This document shows positions 34,695-43,553 of a stretch of 64,000 bases of DNA, in pieces; within the stretch, counting starts at the first letter, position 1, and each line of letters begins with the position of its first letter. Both the position numbers and the translations under genes were made by a program. Where the stretch lies: contig NZ_JTJC03000001.1 in the NCBI RefSeq assembly GCF_000817735.3, positions 1,313,336 to 1,377,335 on the forward strand, read 5' to 3'. This stretch comes from Scytonema millei VB511283 (GTDB lineage: Bacteria; Cyanobacteriota; Cyanobacteriia; Cyanobacteriales; Chroococcidiopsidaceae). Under the pieces are notes generated by a model, which did no database searches, had not been told where the DNA came from, and worked only from the letters and a program-made list of their open reading frames with translations.

Positions 34695-37217
34695 ATGTTG
34701 CAATCAACAGCAAATCGGCAAAACCAGTTACAGATTTCTAAAGAACAAGCCTTTGTACTTTGGTTTGAGGAAGTTGGGATTGCAGATATCCCTTTAGTAG
34801 GTGGTAAAAACGCCTCTTTGGGTGAAATGATTCAACAACTGACACCCAAAGGCGTAAACGTACCCACGGGTTTCGCCACAACAGCTCATGCTTATCGCTA
34901 CTTTATCGATCGCGCAGGCTTACAAGCGCAGTTGCGATCGCTATTTGCCGATCTAGATGTGGAAGATGTCAATAACTTGCGGCAACGAGGTAAGCAAGCC
35001 CGTGCTTTAATTCTCAATACGCCGTTTCCACCAGAATTAACCAGCGCGATCGCGGATGCTTATTTGCAATTGTGTCAAAGATATGGCGACACGTCAGCGA
35101 GTTTGTGCGATCGCCTCGCGCCAGAATATCGCGAATCCTGCCAGCGTTCTAGCGGTGAAACTGATGTTGCAGTTCGTTCTAGCGCTACAGCTGAAGATTT
35201 ACCCGATGCCAGTTTTGCCGGACAGCAGGAAACATATCTCAACGTCCACGGCGTACAAGCAGTGCTAGAAGCTTGTCATAAATGTTTTGCTTCTCTGTTT
35301 ACCGATCGCGCTATTTCCTATCGCACAATTAAAGGCTTCGACCATTTTAATATTGCCCTATCGGTGGGCGTGCAAAAGATGGTACGTTCTGACTTGGCGG
35401 CTTCTGGGGTGATGTTTTCGATCGATACAGAGACGGGTTTTAAAAATGCTGCCCTAATTACAGCTGCCTATGGTTTAGGGGAAAACGTCGTCCAAGGTGC
35501 AGTTAACCCCGATGAATACTTTGTCTTTAAGCCGACACTGCAACAAGGTTTTCGCCCCATTTTAGAAAAACGCTTGGGCAGTAAAGAAATCAAAATGGTC
35601 TACGATGTCGGTGGTAGCAAGCTGACAAAAAACGTCACCGTACCAGAATCAGAACGAGTCAAGTATGCTCTGACGGATGATGAAGTTCTGACTTTAGCTC
35701 GATGGACTTGTATCATTGAAGACCACTATTCGACAGTACGCGGCGTTTATACCCCGATGGATATCGAGTGGGCAAAAGATGGGATTACGGGAGAATTATT
35801 CATCGTCCAAGCCCGTCCCGAAACCGTACAATCGCAAAAATCTGCTAATACTATCAAGAGCTATCAACTCGTAGGAGAGCGTAGCAATGCGCCCGTAATA
35901 GTTAGAGGTCGTGCAGTCGGAGAGGCGATCGGTACGGGTAAAGCGCGAGTCATTTTGGATGTCCATAAACTCGACACTTTTCAACCAGGGGAAGTTTTGG
36001 TGACATACAAGACCGATCCCGACTGGGAACCGATTATGAAAAAAGCGAGTGCAATTGTCACCAATCAGGGGGGTAGGACGTGTCACGCGGCAATTATTGC
36101 GCGAGAAATGGGAATCCCCGCAATCGTGGGAACTGGGAACGCGATCGCCCAGTTGAAAACGGGTCAGGAAGTGACGATTTCCTGTGCGGAAGGGGAAGAA
36201 GGACGGGTGTATGAGGGGATTTTGCCTTATGAGGTGAAAGAGGTGGCGTTAGAAAACTTACCTCAGACGCGCACCCAAATCATGATGAATGTGGGCAATC
36301 CCTCGGAAGCCTTTAGTCTAGCAGCCATCCCAAATGATGGTGTGGGATTGGCGCGGTTAGAATTTATCATTGCCAACCATATTAAAGTGCATCCCTTGGC
36401 TTTGATTCATTTTGACAAGTTGCAAGATGCGGATGCGAAAGACAAAATTGCCTTGTTAACGCATTTATACGATGATAAGCCATCATACTTCGTCGATAAA
36501 TTAGCTCAGGGGATAGCTACAATTGCGGCTGCTTTTTATCCCAAACCAGTAGTCGTGCGGTTATCTGACTTCAAAAGCAACGAATACGCTAATCTTCTAG
36601 GTGGGAAGCAATTCGAGCCAGAAGAAGAAAATCCGATGATTGGCTGGCGCGGTGCGTCGCGGTACTACGACGAGAAATATCGTGAAGGTTTTGCTCTGGA
36701 ATGTCAAGCCTTGAAACGGGTACGGGATGAGATGGGTTTAACCAATGTCATTCCAATGGTTCCCTTCTGTCGCACGCCTGCGGAAGGGCGTAAGGTAATG
36801 GCAGAAATGGAGAAATATGGTTTAAAGCGGGGCGACAATGGGTTACAAGTCTACGTCATGTGCGAGATTCCCAACAACGTCATCTTGGCGAAACAATTTA
36901 GCAAAGTGTTTGACGGATTCTCAATTGGTTCCAATGACTTGACGCAACTCACTTTGGGACTCGATCGCGATTCTGGCTTGGTGGCGCACCTATTTGACGA
37001 ACGCAATGAAGGCGTAAAGGAGATGGTACAAATGGCGATCGCTAAAGCTAAAGAAAATCAGCGCAAGATTGGGATCTGCGGTCAAGCACCTAGCGACTAC
37101 CCAGAATTTGCCCGCTTTCTAGTCGAACAAGGAATTGACTCGATCAGTCTCAACCCAGATTCAGTTTTGAAAACTTTATTGGAAGTTGCTGCTGTTGAGG
37201 GTGTAGTTACACATTGA
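34695..37217 (+). CDS. ppsA: Phosphoenolpyruvate synthase
   Basis: This enzyme makes phosphoenolpyruvate, AMP and phosphate from pyruvate, ATP and water, feeding gluconeogenesis. The N-terminal ATP-binding domain (about residues 20-360) has VGGKNASLGEMIQQL and DLPDASFAGQQETYLNV. The swivelling domain carries the catalytic His in TNQGGRTCHAAIIAREMG (about residue 460). The C-terminal barrel has GRKVMAEMEKYGL and CGQAPSDYPEFA. Length, about 840, is normal. An upstream ATG at 34677 is in frame, but AGGGGA sits just right for the ATG at 34695. Confidence 0.93.
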   Translation: MLQSTANRQNQLQISKEQAFVLWFEEVGIADIPLVGGKNASLGEMIQQLTPKGVNVPTGFATTAHAYRYFIDRAGLQAQLRSLFADLDVEDVNNLRQRGKQARALILNTPFPPELTSAIADAYLQLCQRYGDTSASLCDRLAPEYRESCQRSSGETDVAVRSSATAEDLPDASFAGQQETYLNVHGVQAVLEACHKCFASLFTDRAISYRTIKGFDHFNIALSVGVQKMVRSDLAASGVMFSIDTETGFKNAALITAAYGLGENVVQGAVNPDEYFVFKPTLQQGFRPILEKRLGSKEIKMVYDVGGSKLTKNVTVPESERVKYALTDDEVLTLARWTCIIEDHYSTVRGVYTPMDIEWAKDGITGELFIVQARPETVQSQKSANTIKSYQLVGERSNAPVIVRGRAVGEAIGTGKARVILDVHKLDTFQPGEVLVTYKTDPDWEPIMKKASAIVTNQGGRTCHAAIIAREMGIPAIVGTGNAIAQLKTGQEVTISCAEGEEGRVYEGILPYEVKEVALENLPQTRTQIMMNVGNPSEAFSLAAIPNDGVGLARLEFIIANHIKVHPLALIHFDKLQDADAKDKIALLTHLYDDKPSYFVDKLAQGIATIAAAFYPKPVVVRLSDFKSNEYANLLGGKQFEPEEENPMIGWRGASRYYDEKYREGFALECQALKRVRDEMGLTNVIPMVPFCRTPAEGRKVMAEMEKYGLKRGDNGLQVYVMCEIPNNVILAKQFSKVFDGFSIGSNDLTQLTLGLDRDSGLVAHLFDERNEGVKEMVQMAIAKAKENQRKIGICGQAPSDYPEFARFLVEQGIDSISLNPDSVLKTLLEVAAVEGVVTH

Positions 37218-37277
37218 CGTTTTTGTCAAGATGCAAATCGCGTCTTGACAGAAAATTTGACTGAACTGCGACGAGCG

Positions 37278-37478
37278 ATGAAACAAGAGATGAACGCGAG
37301 CCACCAAGAGCAACTGCTTGACTTCTTACAAGAAAAATTGGCAATTCCACCCAAGGCGATCGCGATGGCGCTACGGCTGAACGAGCAGAATCCCGGTCCC
37401 TTACCCATGCTGCTGTGGCAGTACGGGTTAATTTCTCTGGAGCAGTTAGAGCAGATTTTTGACTGGATGGCAAGCTAA
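37278..37478 (+). CDS. DUF2949-family small protein
   Basis: This protein of 66 residues (77 if a TTG at 37245 is used) is made of a short helical bundle: LLDFLQEKLAIPPKAIAMAL, then GPLPMLLWQYGLISLEQLEQ, then FDWM. The pattern fits the cyanobacterial DUF2949 family of unknown function. It lies between ppsA (27-60 bases upstream) and hoxE (23 bases downstream), in the same direction, so all may share a transcript. Confidence 0.8.
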   Translation: MKQEMNASHQEQLLDFLQEKLAIPPKAIAMALRLNEQNPGPLPMLLWQYGLISLEQLEQIFDWMAS

Positions 37479-37501
37479 ATTAAGCTGCGAGCAACAAAAA
37501 T

Positions 37502-38029
37502 ATGCATTCTCATCCCCCTGCAAAAGTGCCAGATCGAGCTACCGTCACGGCTCATCCCAGTGGCGATAAGCGTTTTAAGCTTCTAGATGTCACGATTAAG
37601 CGACATCAAGCTCGACAAGACGCACTGATCGAGATCTTGCACAAAGCACAGGAACTTTTCGGTTATCTGGAAGATGATGTTCTGTTGTACGTTAGTCGCA
37701 GCTTGAAATTGCCTCCCAGTCGCGTTTATGGTGTGGCAACTTTCTATCACTTGTTTTCCCTTGCACCCCAAGGAGTTCACACTTGTACGGTTTGTACTGG
37801 AACTGCTTGTTATGTTAAAGGTGCAGCACAAATCTTAGCAGCAGTCGAGCAGAACGTGAAGATTCATGCTGGTGAGACGACAGCAGACAAACAACTTTCT
37901 TTACTGACAGCCCGTTGCCTGGGTGCGTGTGGTATCGCTCCTGCGGTCGTATTTGACGGGACTGTGTGCGGACATCAAACGGCAGAGTCAACTTGCGATC
38001 GCCTGAAGGAATGGCTGGAAGGCAAGTAG
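37502..38029 (+). CDS. hoxE: Bidirectional hydrogenase diaphorase subunit HoxE
   Basis: This 175-residue NuoE-like subunit carries one 2Fe-2S cluster. The four ligands lie in CTVCTGTACYVKGA (Cys..Cys) and ARCLGACGIAP (Cys..Cys). The N-terminal half holds the helical RQDALIEILHKAQELFGYL segment and RVYGVATFYHLF. With HoxF and HoxU it forms the diaphorase module that exchanges electrons between NAD(P)H, ferredoxin or flavodoxin and the HoxYH hydrogenase. Start ATG at 37502, 100 bases before hoxF. Confidence 0.93.
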   Translation: MHSHPPAKVPDRATVTAHPSGDKRFKLLDVTIKRHQARQDALIEILHKAQELFGYLEDDVLLYVSRSLKLPPSRVYGVATFYHLFSLAPQGVHTCTVCTGTACYVKGAAQILAAVEQNVKIHAGETTADKQLSLLTARCLGACGIAPAVVFDGTVCGHQTAESTCDRLKEWLEGK

Positions 38030-38128
38030 ATGGCGCGCCAGCCGAGTGCATCCTCACAAGTTTCTCATACTTCTTTTCTAACTTCAGAGTGGAGTCGAAA
38101 TCGGTGGTGGCGAGGAGGCAGCTAAAAA

Positions 38129-39727
38129 ATGGATTTAACCCAATTACAGGAAATTGCCCAGCACGAACGCGCCGCTCAAAAACCGATACAGATACGTTGT
38201 TGCGTAGCTGCGGGGTGTCTATCTGCTGATTCCTTAGCCGTGAAACAAAGGCTGGAACGAGCAGTGACAGAGACGGGTTTAGGGGATAAAGTGCAAGTCT
38301 GTGGTGTTGGTTGTATGCGTTTGTGCAGTCAAGGACCGTTAGTACAGGTTGCAGAAAGCACGCTTTACGAGAAAGTCACTCCTGAAGATACGCCTTCTAT
38401 TATTACTGCCCTCGATGGCAGCGAAACAACGGTGCGACATGGCGATTTGACCCAGCCATTTTTTACTCAACAAATGCCAATCGTTTTAGAAAATAGCGGT
38501 AAAGTCGATCCAGAACGGATTGAATCTTATATTGCCGCAGAAGGGTATCGGGGACTCTACCACGTTTTGCACGAGATGCAACCGAACGAGGTGGTAGAGG
38601 CGATCTCCCAAAGTGGCTTGCGGGGACGCGGTGGTGCTGGTTATCCTACTGGTTTGAAATGGGCAACCGTTGCCAAAGCCAAGGGAGAACGCAAATATGT
38701 TATCTGCAACGCTGATGAGGGCGATCCTGGCGCATTTATGGATCGCAGCGTCTTGGAAAGCGACCCGCATCGGGTACTGGAAGGAATGGCGATCGCCGCT
38801 TATGCGATCGGGGCAAATCAAGGCTATATCTACGTCCGAGCTGAATATCCTACTGCTATTAGTCGCCTGCAAATTGCCATTCGCCAAGCCCAACGCCTCG
38901 GTTTGTTAGGCAGTCAAATCTTTGATTCACCTTTTGATTTCAAAATTGATATTCGCATTGGTGCGGGTGCTTATGTCTGTGGCGAAGAAACCGCATTAAT
39001 GGCATCAATCGAAGGCAAGCGGGGTTTACCCAGTCCTCGCCCTCCTTATCCGGCTGAATCTGGTTTGTGGAAAAATCCGACTCTAATTAACAACGTCGAA
39101 ACTTTTGCTAATATTGCGCCGATTATTCGTAAAGGTGCTGGCTGGTTCGCCAGTATTGGTACAGAAAAAAGTAAAGGTACAAAAGTTTTCGCCCTAGCAG
39201 GCAAAATTTGCAATACAGGTTTAATTGAAGTGCCGATGGGAACGACTTTACAGCAAATAGTAGAGTCAATGGGGGGCGGCGTACCGGATGGTGGAGTGGC
39301 TAAAGCCGTGCAGACTGGAGGACCTTCGGGGGGATGCATCCCAGCTTCAGCTTTTGACACGCCTGTAGACTACGAATCGCTGACTCAACTCGGTTCGATG
39401 ATGGGTTCCGGTGGCATGATTGTCATGGATGAATCGACCAACATGGTAGATGTCGCCCGCTTTTTTATGGAATTTTGCATGGATGAGTCTTGCGGTAAGT
39501 GTATTCCCTGTCGCGTTGGTACTGTGCAGCTACATCGTTTATTAACCAAGATTCGGCAGGGTGAGGCATCGTTAACCGATTTGTCACTGTTGGAAGAACT
39601 GTGCGACATGGTGAAAAATACGAGTTTGTGCGGTCTGGGTCAGTCTGCACCTAATCCAGTATTTAGCACTTTGCGTTATTTCCGAGATGAATATTTGGCT
39701 ATGGTTGGTGAGGCAAATGTTTACTAA
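38129..39727 (+). CDS. hoxF: Bidirectional hydrogenase diaphorase subunit HoxF
   Basis: The 532 residues match a full-length HoxF. An N-terminal thioredoxin-like 2Fe-2S region has CCVAAGCLS and CGVGCMRLC. The NuoF core has the FMN/NADH motif [15 protein letters not shown] and [13 protein letters not shown]. The 4Fe-4S site is [11 protein letters not shown] with a later LCGLG cysteine. It oxidises or reduces NAD(P)(H). The stop codon overlaps the start of the next gene by 11 bases, which implies translational coupling. Confidence 0.94.
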   Translation: MDLTQLQEIAQHERAAQKPIQIRCCVAAGCLSADSLAVKQRLERAVTETGLGDKVQVCGVGCMRLCSQGPLVQVAESTLYEKVTPEDTPSIITALDGSETTVRHGDLTQPFFTQQMPIVLENSGKVDPERIESYIAAEGYRGLYHVLHEMQPNEVVEAISQSGLRGRGGAGYPTGLKWATVAKAKGERKYVICNADEGDPGAFMDRSVLESDPHRVLEGMAIAAYAIGANQGYIYVRAEYPTAISRLQIAIRQAQRLGLLGSQIFDSPFDFKIDIRIGAGAYVCGEETALMASIEGKRGLPSPRPPYPAESGLWKNPTLINNVETFANIAPIIRKGAGWFASIGTEKSKGTKVFALAGKICNTGLIEVPMGTTLQQIVESMGGGVPDGGVAKAVQTGGPSGGCIPASAFDTPVDYESLTQLGSMMGSGGMIVMDESTNMVDVARFFMEFCMDESCGKCIPCRVGTVQLHRLLTKIRQGEASLTDLSLLEELCDMVKNTSLCGLGQSAPNPVFSTLRYFRDEYLAMVGEANVY

Positions 39728-40562
39728 AATTTTCCTCGGCATTGGTGTATTGCTGGCGATCGCCTTACTCGTTCTAGCGATCTTGCGACTGGGAAACGCA
39801 CAAGAGATGAGCGCCAAAGAGCGATCGCTTGAGTTACCAGTGGGTAGGCTTTTTACTGAGGACATGGTGACGGAGTTACCTGAGCCTGTCAAACGCTACT
39901 TTCTCCATGCGATCTCCCCAGGAACTCCCCTGGCTAACTCAGTGCGCCTGAAAATGAATGGTAATTTTAAACTTGGGCAGGATAAACCCTGGCTACCGAT
40001 GCAAGCTACAGAAATTCTCTCTAGCCAAGGATTTATCTGGAAAGCAACAATCGGTCGTGGTTTACTCCGAATGGTAGGAGCCGATTATTATGTTAATCGT
40101 TCGGGGCGAATGCAATTTGCGCTGTTGGGGCTTCTACCCTTAGTCAAGGCTAGCAACCCCAACATTAACCGCTCTAGCATTGGAAGACTCGCAGGGGAAT
40201 TTATCTGGCTACCTTCAGCTTTACTGCCGCAACAAGGTGTAGATTGGCGGGTAATCGACGAACATACGATTCAAGCAAGTCTGAAAATTGATGGCGAACC
40301 GATAACGCTGACACTCATTATCGATCCTGACGGCAAGTTATTGAAATTTTCTTTACCCCGATGGGGCGATCGCTCTGCCGATGGTAGTTGGGCTTACATT
40401 CCGTTTGGCGGCGAAGTTCAAGCAGAGCATAGTTTTGACGGCTATACCATCCCCTCACAAATAAGTGCGGGTTGGGGGTATGGTACAAGCTCTTATTTTG
40501 AATCATTCCGTGCCGCGATCGCCAATCACAATTACGAGATAAAACAGCAGCAATGGCAGTAA
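39717..40562 (+). CDS. DUF6544-like protein embedded between hoxF and hoxU
   Basis: This 281-residue protein starts with a membrane anchor ([20 protein letters not shown]). It then has a beta-rich domain with [32 protein letters not shown] and [19 protein letters not shown], a pattern resembling DUF6544/DUF6920 proteins. The function is unknown. The preferred ATG at 39717 overlaps the hoxF stop by 11 bases and its stop overlaps the hoxU start by 10 bases. Such tight packing suggests that its synthesis is tied to the diaphorase subunits. I recall that Synechocystis also has an extra gene between hoxF and hoxU, but cannot say whether it is related. Confidence 0.75.
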   Translation: MFTKIFLGIGVLLAIALLVLAILRLGNAQEMSAKERSLELPVGRLFTEDMVTELPEPVKRYFLHAISPGTPLANSVRLKMNGNFKLGQDKPWLPMQATEILSSQGFIWKATIGRGLLRMVGADYYVNRSGRMQFALLGLLPLVKASNPNINRSSIGRLAGEFIWLPSALLPQQGVDWRVIDEHTIQASLKIDGEPITLTLIIDPDGKLLKFSLPRWGDRSADGSWAYIPFGGEVQAEHSFDGYTIPSQISAGWGYGTSSYFESFRAAIANHNYEIKQQQWQ

Positions 40563-41269
40563 AAACTCTTACTATTAACGACCAATTAATCAGCGCCCTT
40601 GAGGAGCAAACCATACTAGAGGCAGCAAGGGATGCGGGAATTCATATTCCGACACTTTGCTATTTAGAAGGAGTTTCAGAGGTTGGTGCTTGTCGGCTGT
40701 GCTTGGTAGAAATTGCTGGCAGTCATAAACTACAACCCGCCTGTGTCGCCAAAGTTGCGGAGGGTATGGAAGTGAAAACTCATACCCCAAGGTTGCAGAA
40801 TTATCGTCGCACGATTGTCGAAATGTTGTTTGCAGAAGGCAATCACATTTGCTCGGTTTGCGTGGCGAATGGTAACTGCGAATTGCAAGACTTGGCGATT
40901 GAAATGGGTATGGAACACGTCCGGTTAGAATATCATTTTCCCGATCGCAAAGTTGACGTTTCTCACGATCGCTATGGCATCGACCACAATCGTTGCATTC
41001 TCTGCACTCGTTGTATCCGAGTCTGCGACGAAATTGAAGGGGCGCACACTTGGGATATGGCGGGTAGAGGGACAAACTCGCACGTTATTACCGATTTGAG
41101 TCAACCTTGGGGAACGTCGCAATCCTGTACTTCTTGCGGTAAGTGTGTGAATGCTTGCCCTACAGGGGCGCTGTTCTACCAAGGTTCGAGTGTAGGGGAA
41201 ATGAAACGCGATCGCGCCAAATTGGAATTTCTGGTGACAGCACGGGAGAAACAGCAATGGCAGATTTAG
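40553..41269 (+). CDS. hoxU: Bidirectional hydrogenase diaphorase subunit HoxU
   Basis: This 238-residue iron-sulfur subunit matches the NuoG N-terminus. The 2Fe-2S ligands are in [18 protein letters not shown] and PACVAKV. A His/Cys cluster follows in [14 protein letters not shown]. Two 4Fe-4S sites are [11 protein letters not shown] and [15 protein letters not shown]. It carries electrons between HoxF and the hydrogenase dimer. The start overlaps the preceding gene by 10 bases. Directly after its stop comes a decayed toxin gene, not hoxY. Confidence 0.94.
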   Translation: MAVKTLTINDQLISALEEQTILEAARDAGIHIPTLCYLEGVSEVGACRLCLVEIAGSHKLQPACVAKVAEGMEVKTHTPRLQNYRRTIVEMLFAEGNHICSVCVANGNCELQDLAIEMGMEHVRLEYHFPDRKVDVSHDRYGIDHNRCILCTRCIRVCDEIEGAHTWDMAGRGTNSHVITDLSQPWGTSQSCTSCGKCVNACPTGALFYQGSSVGEMKRDRAKLEFLVTAREKQQWQI

Positions 41270-41285
41270 GACTGGGTGATTTTTG

Positions 41286-41681
41286 TCAAGGTTCAAGCCA
41301 GTTCTCTTGTTGCAAGCCTGAAATGTTTACAAAGTGGCGCGTGTTATCGGTTACAAGAATATCTTGTCGAGAACGGGCGATCGCAGCAATTATTGCGTCT
41401 ATTTCTCCTGTTGGTCTACCAATTCTTCTTAACTCAGCTTGAATTTTACCAAACTCTTCAGCTGCATTTCGGTCAAACTCAACAATTAGCATCAAGTTAA
41501 GAAATTGTTCTAGTATGGTCAAGTTTTGCTATACCCGTTGAGAACAGTAAACTCCTTTGTAAAGCTCAGCTACTACAATTGTGGGAAGATAGCAAAGACT
41601 TGCTTTGGTGTTAAATTGTTCAGCTGCAAGAATATTCTGTTTGAGTAGAGCTATACAAATATTGGTATCTAAGACATACAC
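41286..41681 (-). pseudogene. vapC: VapC-type PIN toxin with one nonsense codon
   Basis: From a GTG at 41681 the minus strand reads VYVLDTNICIALLKQNILAA, then LPTIVVAELYKGVYCSQRV, then a TAG at 41529-41531, then QNLTILEQFLNL in the same frame. It continues through GRPTGEIDAIIAAIARSRQ and LVTDNTRHF to a stop at 41286. These are PIN-nuclease elements with the acidic residues kept. In related toxins the position after SQRV is usually Glu, so one GAG-to-TAG change explains the break. The gene lies 11 bases after its antitoxin. Confidence 0.8.
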
Positions 41682-41692
41682 AACTTCTTTCC

Positions 41693-41941
41693 CTATTCAT
41701 CAAAGGGTTCTATTGCTCTACCGCGATAAGCATGACGTTCTGTATTAATCTCAGCAAATATTGTATCGAGATCGGGCTGATTTTTCCATGCTCCAAATAT
41801 TTGGTTGAGTCTATTCAGTCTCTCCTGTTCGCTCACAGGCTGCTCGATCTCAACTTCCAGATAAATTTCTGTACCATCAGGAATATTTATTTCCTCTAAT
41901 AATTCAATGTTTTTACCATGCTTTATGCCTTTAACTCTCAT
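41693..41941 (-). CDS. VapB-like antitoxin
   Basis: This 82-residue protein has an N-terminal beta-barrel-like DNA-binding part (RVKGIKHGKNIELLEEINIP, GTEIYLEVEIEQP) and an acidic C-terminus, the usual layout for antitoxins of PIN toxins in cyanobacteria (DUF104-like). It is intact while the toxin that follows 11 bases later has a nonsense codon. It should still be able to repress its own promoter. Confidence 0.75.
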   Translation of the reverse strand: MRVKGIKHGKNIELLEEINIPDGTEIYLEVEIEQPVSEQERLNRLNQIFGAWKNQPDLDTIFAEINTERHAYRGRAIEPFDE

Positions 41942-42045
41942 CGGATTTGTTCCACATATTTAAGAAGAGCTATATCCCTACTATACCTAAGTATTGAAGT
42001 TATACCAATTCTGTTTATCTTTGCACTAAATAGGTCGCTTGTAAC

Positions 42046-42079
42046 CCCCCTTAAAAAGGGGGGTTGGGGAGATCTCCCG
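42046..42079. repeat. C/G-rich palindromic repeat
   Basis: CCCCCCTTAAAAAGGGGGG followed by TTGGGGAGATCTCCC. It belongs to the same family as the repeats inside the GH63 gene and at 52471-52557. It lies between two decayed toxin-antitoxin modules. Confidence 0.85.
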
Positions 42080-42087
42080 TGGCATAG

Positions 42088-42537
42088 TCATATCAAAATG
42101 GTATTAGGAGGATCGAGCGGATTTATAAAGCGTACGCCTTCAATTATCGCGTCCAGATTGAAATCTTCGCTGTAGACTACCGGAATCTGATTTAATTTAG
42201 CCGTCGCCCAAATTTGAGCATCTCAAAAACTAAGCTGATATTCTTTTACACCTCGGAATGCTTCTAACACGATCGCGCCTGTCACTTCTACAACTTCCCA
42301 AGCGAGTCTGTAGTTTTGAATCCGGTTTCCGGCTTCGACTACGCTTAAGGCATTGGGAAACTTGCGATCGCTTGTCACCGTGACGAAAAATTCAGCTCAA
42401 ATTTGAGTGCTGATGACACCCGTACCGGAGGTAACTAGGCGATCGAGGGTTTGTAGAGCTGCTGTATGTTTGTCGGGGTTGCTGGTATCGTAGGCGTAAA
42501 TCAGGATATTAGTATCCACGAAGAACTTTGCGGTCAT
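42088..42537 (-). pseudogene. PIN-domain toxin with two in-frame TGA codons
   Basis: The minus strand from an ATG at 42537 reads TAKFFVDTNILIYAYDTSNP, continues to VISTQI, TGA, AEFFVTVTSDRKFPNAL, then to EYQLSF, TGA, DAQIWATAKLNQIPVVYSED, and a final TGA at 42088. The frame is kept over 150 codons and PIN acidic residues (VDTN, DAQIWATA) remain. In related proteins the second stop is normally Trp (SFWDA), so TGG-to-TGA is likely. The start overlaps the upstream antitoxin gene by 29 bases. Probably inactive. Confidence 0.8.
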
Positions 42538-43018
42538 ATAAATCTTCGCGGTTCCAAGTACGATCTTCACAGGTAGGATTAGGGGTTGAGCTTTGCTCGA
42601 TCCGTTGCTGGATAAAGGCTTTTTTTTCTTCCCATGCCTTCAAATTGCGGCTTGTAGGCTGAGCTGCTAAGCTGTATCGTTCTACTGCTTGTCTAGCCGC
42701 AGATAGGATGTCGTCTTCGGTTTCGAGTTGTGCTAAATTTTCGACTTTCATTTGCTCGGTAACTTGCCGATGTGCCACTCTGTACTGAGCGTGTAGCAAA
42801 GTACGGGCAATTTCTTGCATTACTGCTTCCATATCGGCAGGAGAGCCAAATGCTTCAATCTGCCACAAAGCCGCACGCGCTTCTGGTGGTAGCTCGACGA
42901 AAAGCTTGAGCGCCATGCCTGCAATCTGGCTGGGTTTACGCTGCTCTATTCGAGCAATATAAGCAACGCGGTTAGCTGTCTCTATATCGGTATAAGCAGA
43001 TATCGTCTTTCCTGCCAT
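42509..43018 (-). CDS. Antitoxin-like protein (ribbon-helix-helix type) paired with a broken PIN toxin
   Basis: This protein of about 169 residues opens with KTISAYTDIETANRVAYIAR and IEQRKPSQIAGMALKLFVEL, a pattern like a ribbon-helix-helix DNA-binding segment. A longer helical part follows with a C-terminal tail rich in charged residues that would contact the toxin. The frame is open to an ATG at 43090; I prefer the ATG at 43018 because AAAGAG lies five to six bases before it and the fold starts there. It overlaps the toxin start by 29 bases. Assignment of the DNA-binding fold is moderate. Confidence 0.65.
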   Translation of the reverse strand: MAGKTISAYTDIETANRVAYIARIEQRKPSQIAGMALKLFVELPPEARAALWQIEAFGSPADMEAVMQEIARTLLHAQYRVAHRQVTEQMKVENLAQLETEDDILSAARQAVERYSLAAQPTSRNLKAWEEKKAFIQQRIEQSSTPNPTCEDRTWNREDLYDRKVLRGY

Positions 43019-43090
43019 TTGCTCTTTACTTTCTACGTCTGTAGTTTTTATAGAAAGTATAGATTTTATAGATTGAGATTGGTGAGGCAA

Positions 43091-43553
43091 AGGGCGATCG
43101 CTTTTCTCGCGTGACTATTTCCTGTCTTCCAGACAACGTTGTGGCAACTGGTGCGATCGCGCTTTCAATAACTATCTAACAGCCAGTTAGAAGAATTAGT
43201 GAATTTAGTTTCTAGGGTTTTAAATATAATATGCGCAATTTGCGATCGCCTTACCTTCAATCAAATTCAAGTCACCGTACTTTTACTTAAATTTTTACAA
43301 TTATAAAAACTAATACCCTCGTATTCTTGCTGTGGTTGTTAATAATTTAACTTGATAAAACTGTAAGGGAATAATCTAACTGTAACAATGACGTTTATTC
43401 ATGAATCTGCATGAAGTAATTAGTTTTGTTTCTAGAGTTAAATACAGATAAAATGCTTTGATTCTTATTTCTATTTAAAAATATTATTTGGCTTTTATTC
43501 ACGGATTTTGTTTCTAATAGCAACGTCTTTAGAGAACTAGCAGGAAAGCAAAA
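43091..43553. other. Intergenic region upstream of hpsA1
   Basis: This 463-base, mostly AT-rich region separates the antitoxin gene (minus) from hpsA1 (plus) and should hold the hps cluster 1 promoter. GTTTCTAGGGTT (43208), GTTTCTAGAGTT (43428) and GTTTCTAATAG (43510) are similar short direct repeats that could be regulator sites. No RNA gene or convincing frame was seen. Confidence 0.45.

Noticed and set aside
40590-41075. Long minus-strand frame opposite hoxU
   Set aside because: It is antisense to conserved Fe-S motifs of HoxU and shows biased, low-quality protein sequence.
41257-41330. Possible start of hoxY after hoxU (ATGGCAGATTTAGG)
   Set aside because: The following residues lack the GCSGC-type cluster motif of HoxY and run into the toxin remnant.
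42088-42537. TGA codons in the PIN toxin as recoding (Trp or selenocysteine)
   Set aside because: Other genes in the window use TGA as a normal stop, no selenocysteine element is seen, and a neighbouring toxin is also broken by TAG; decay is simpler.
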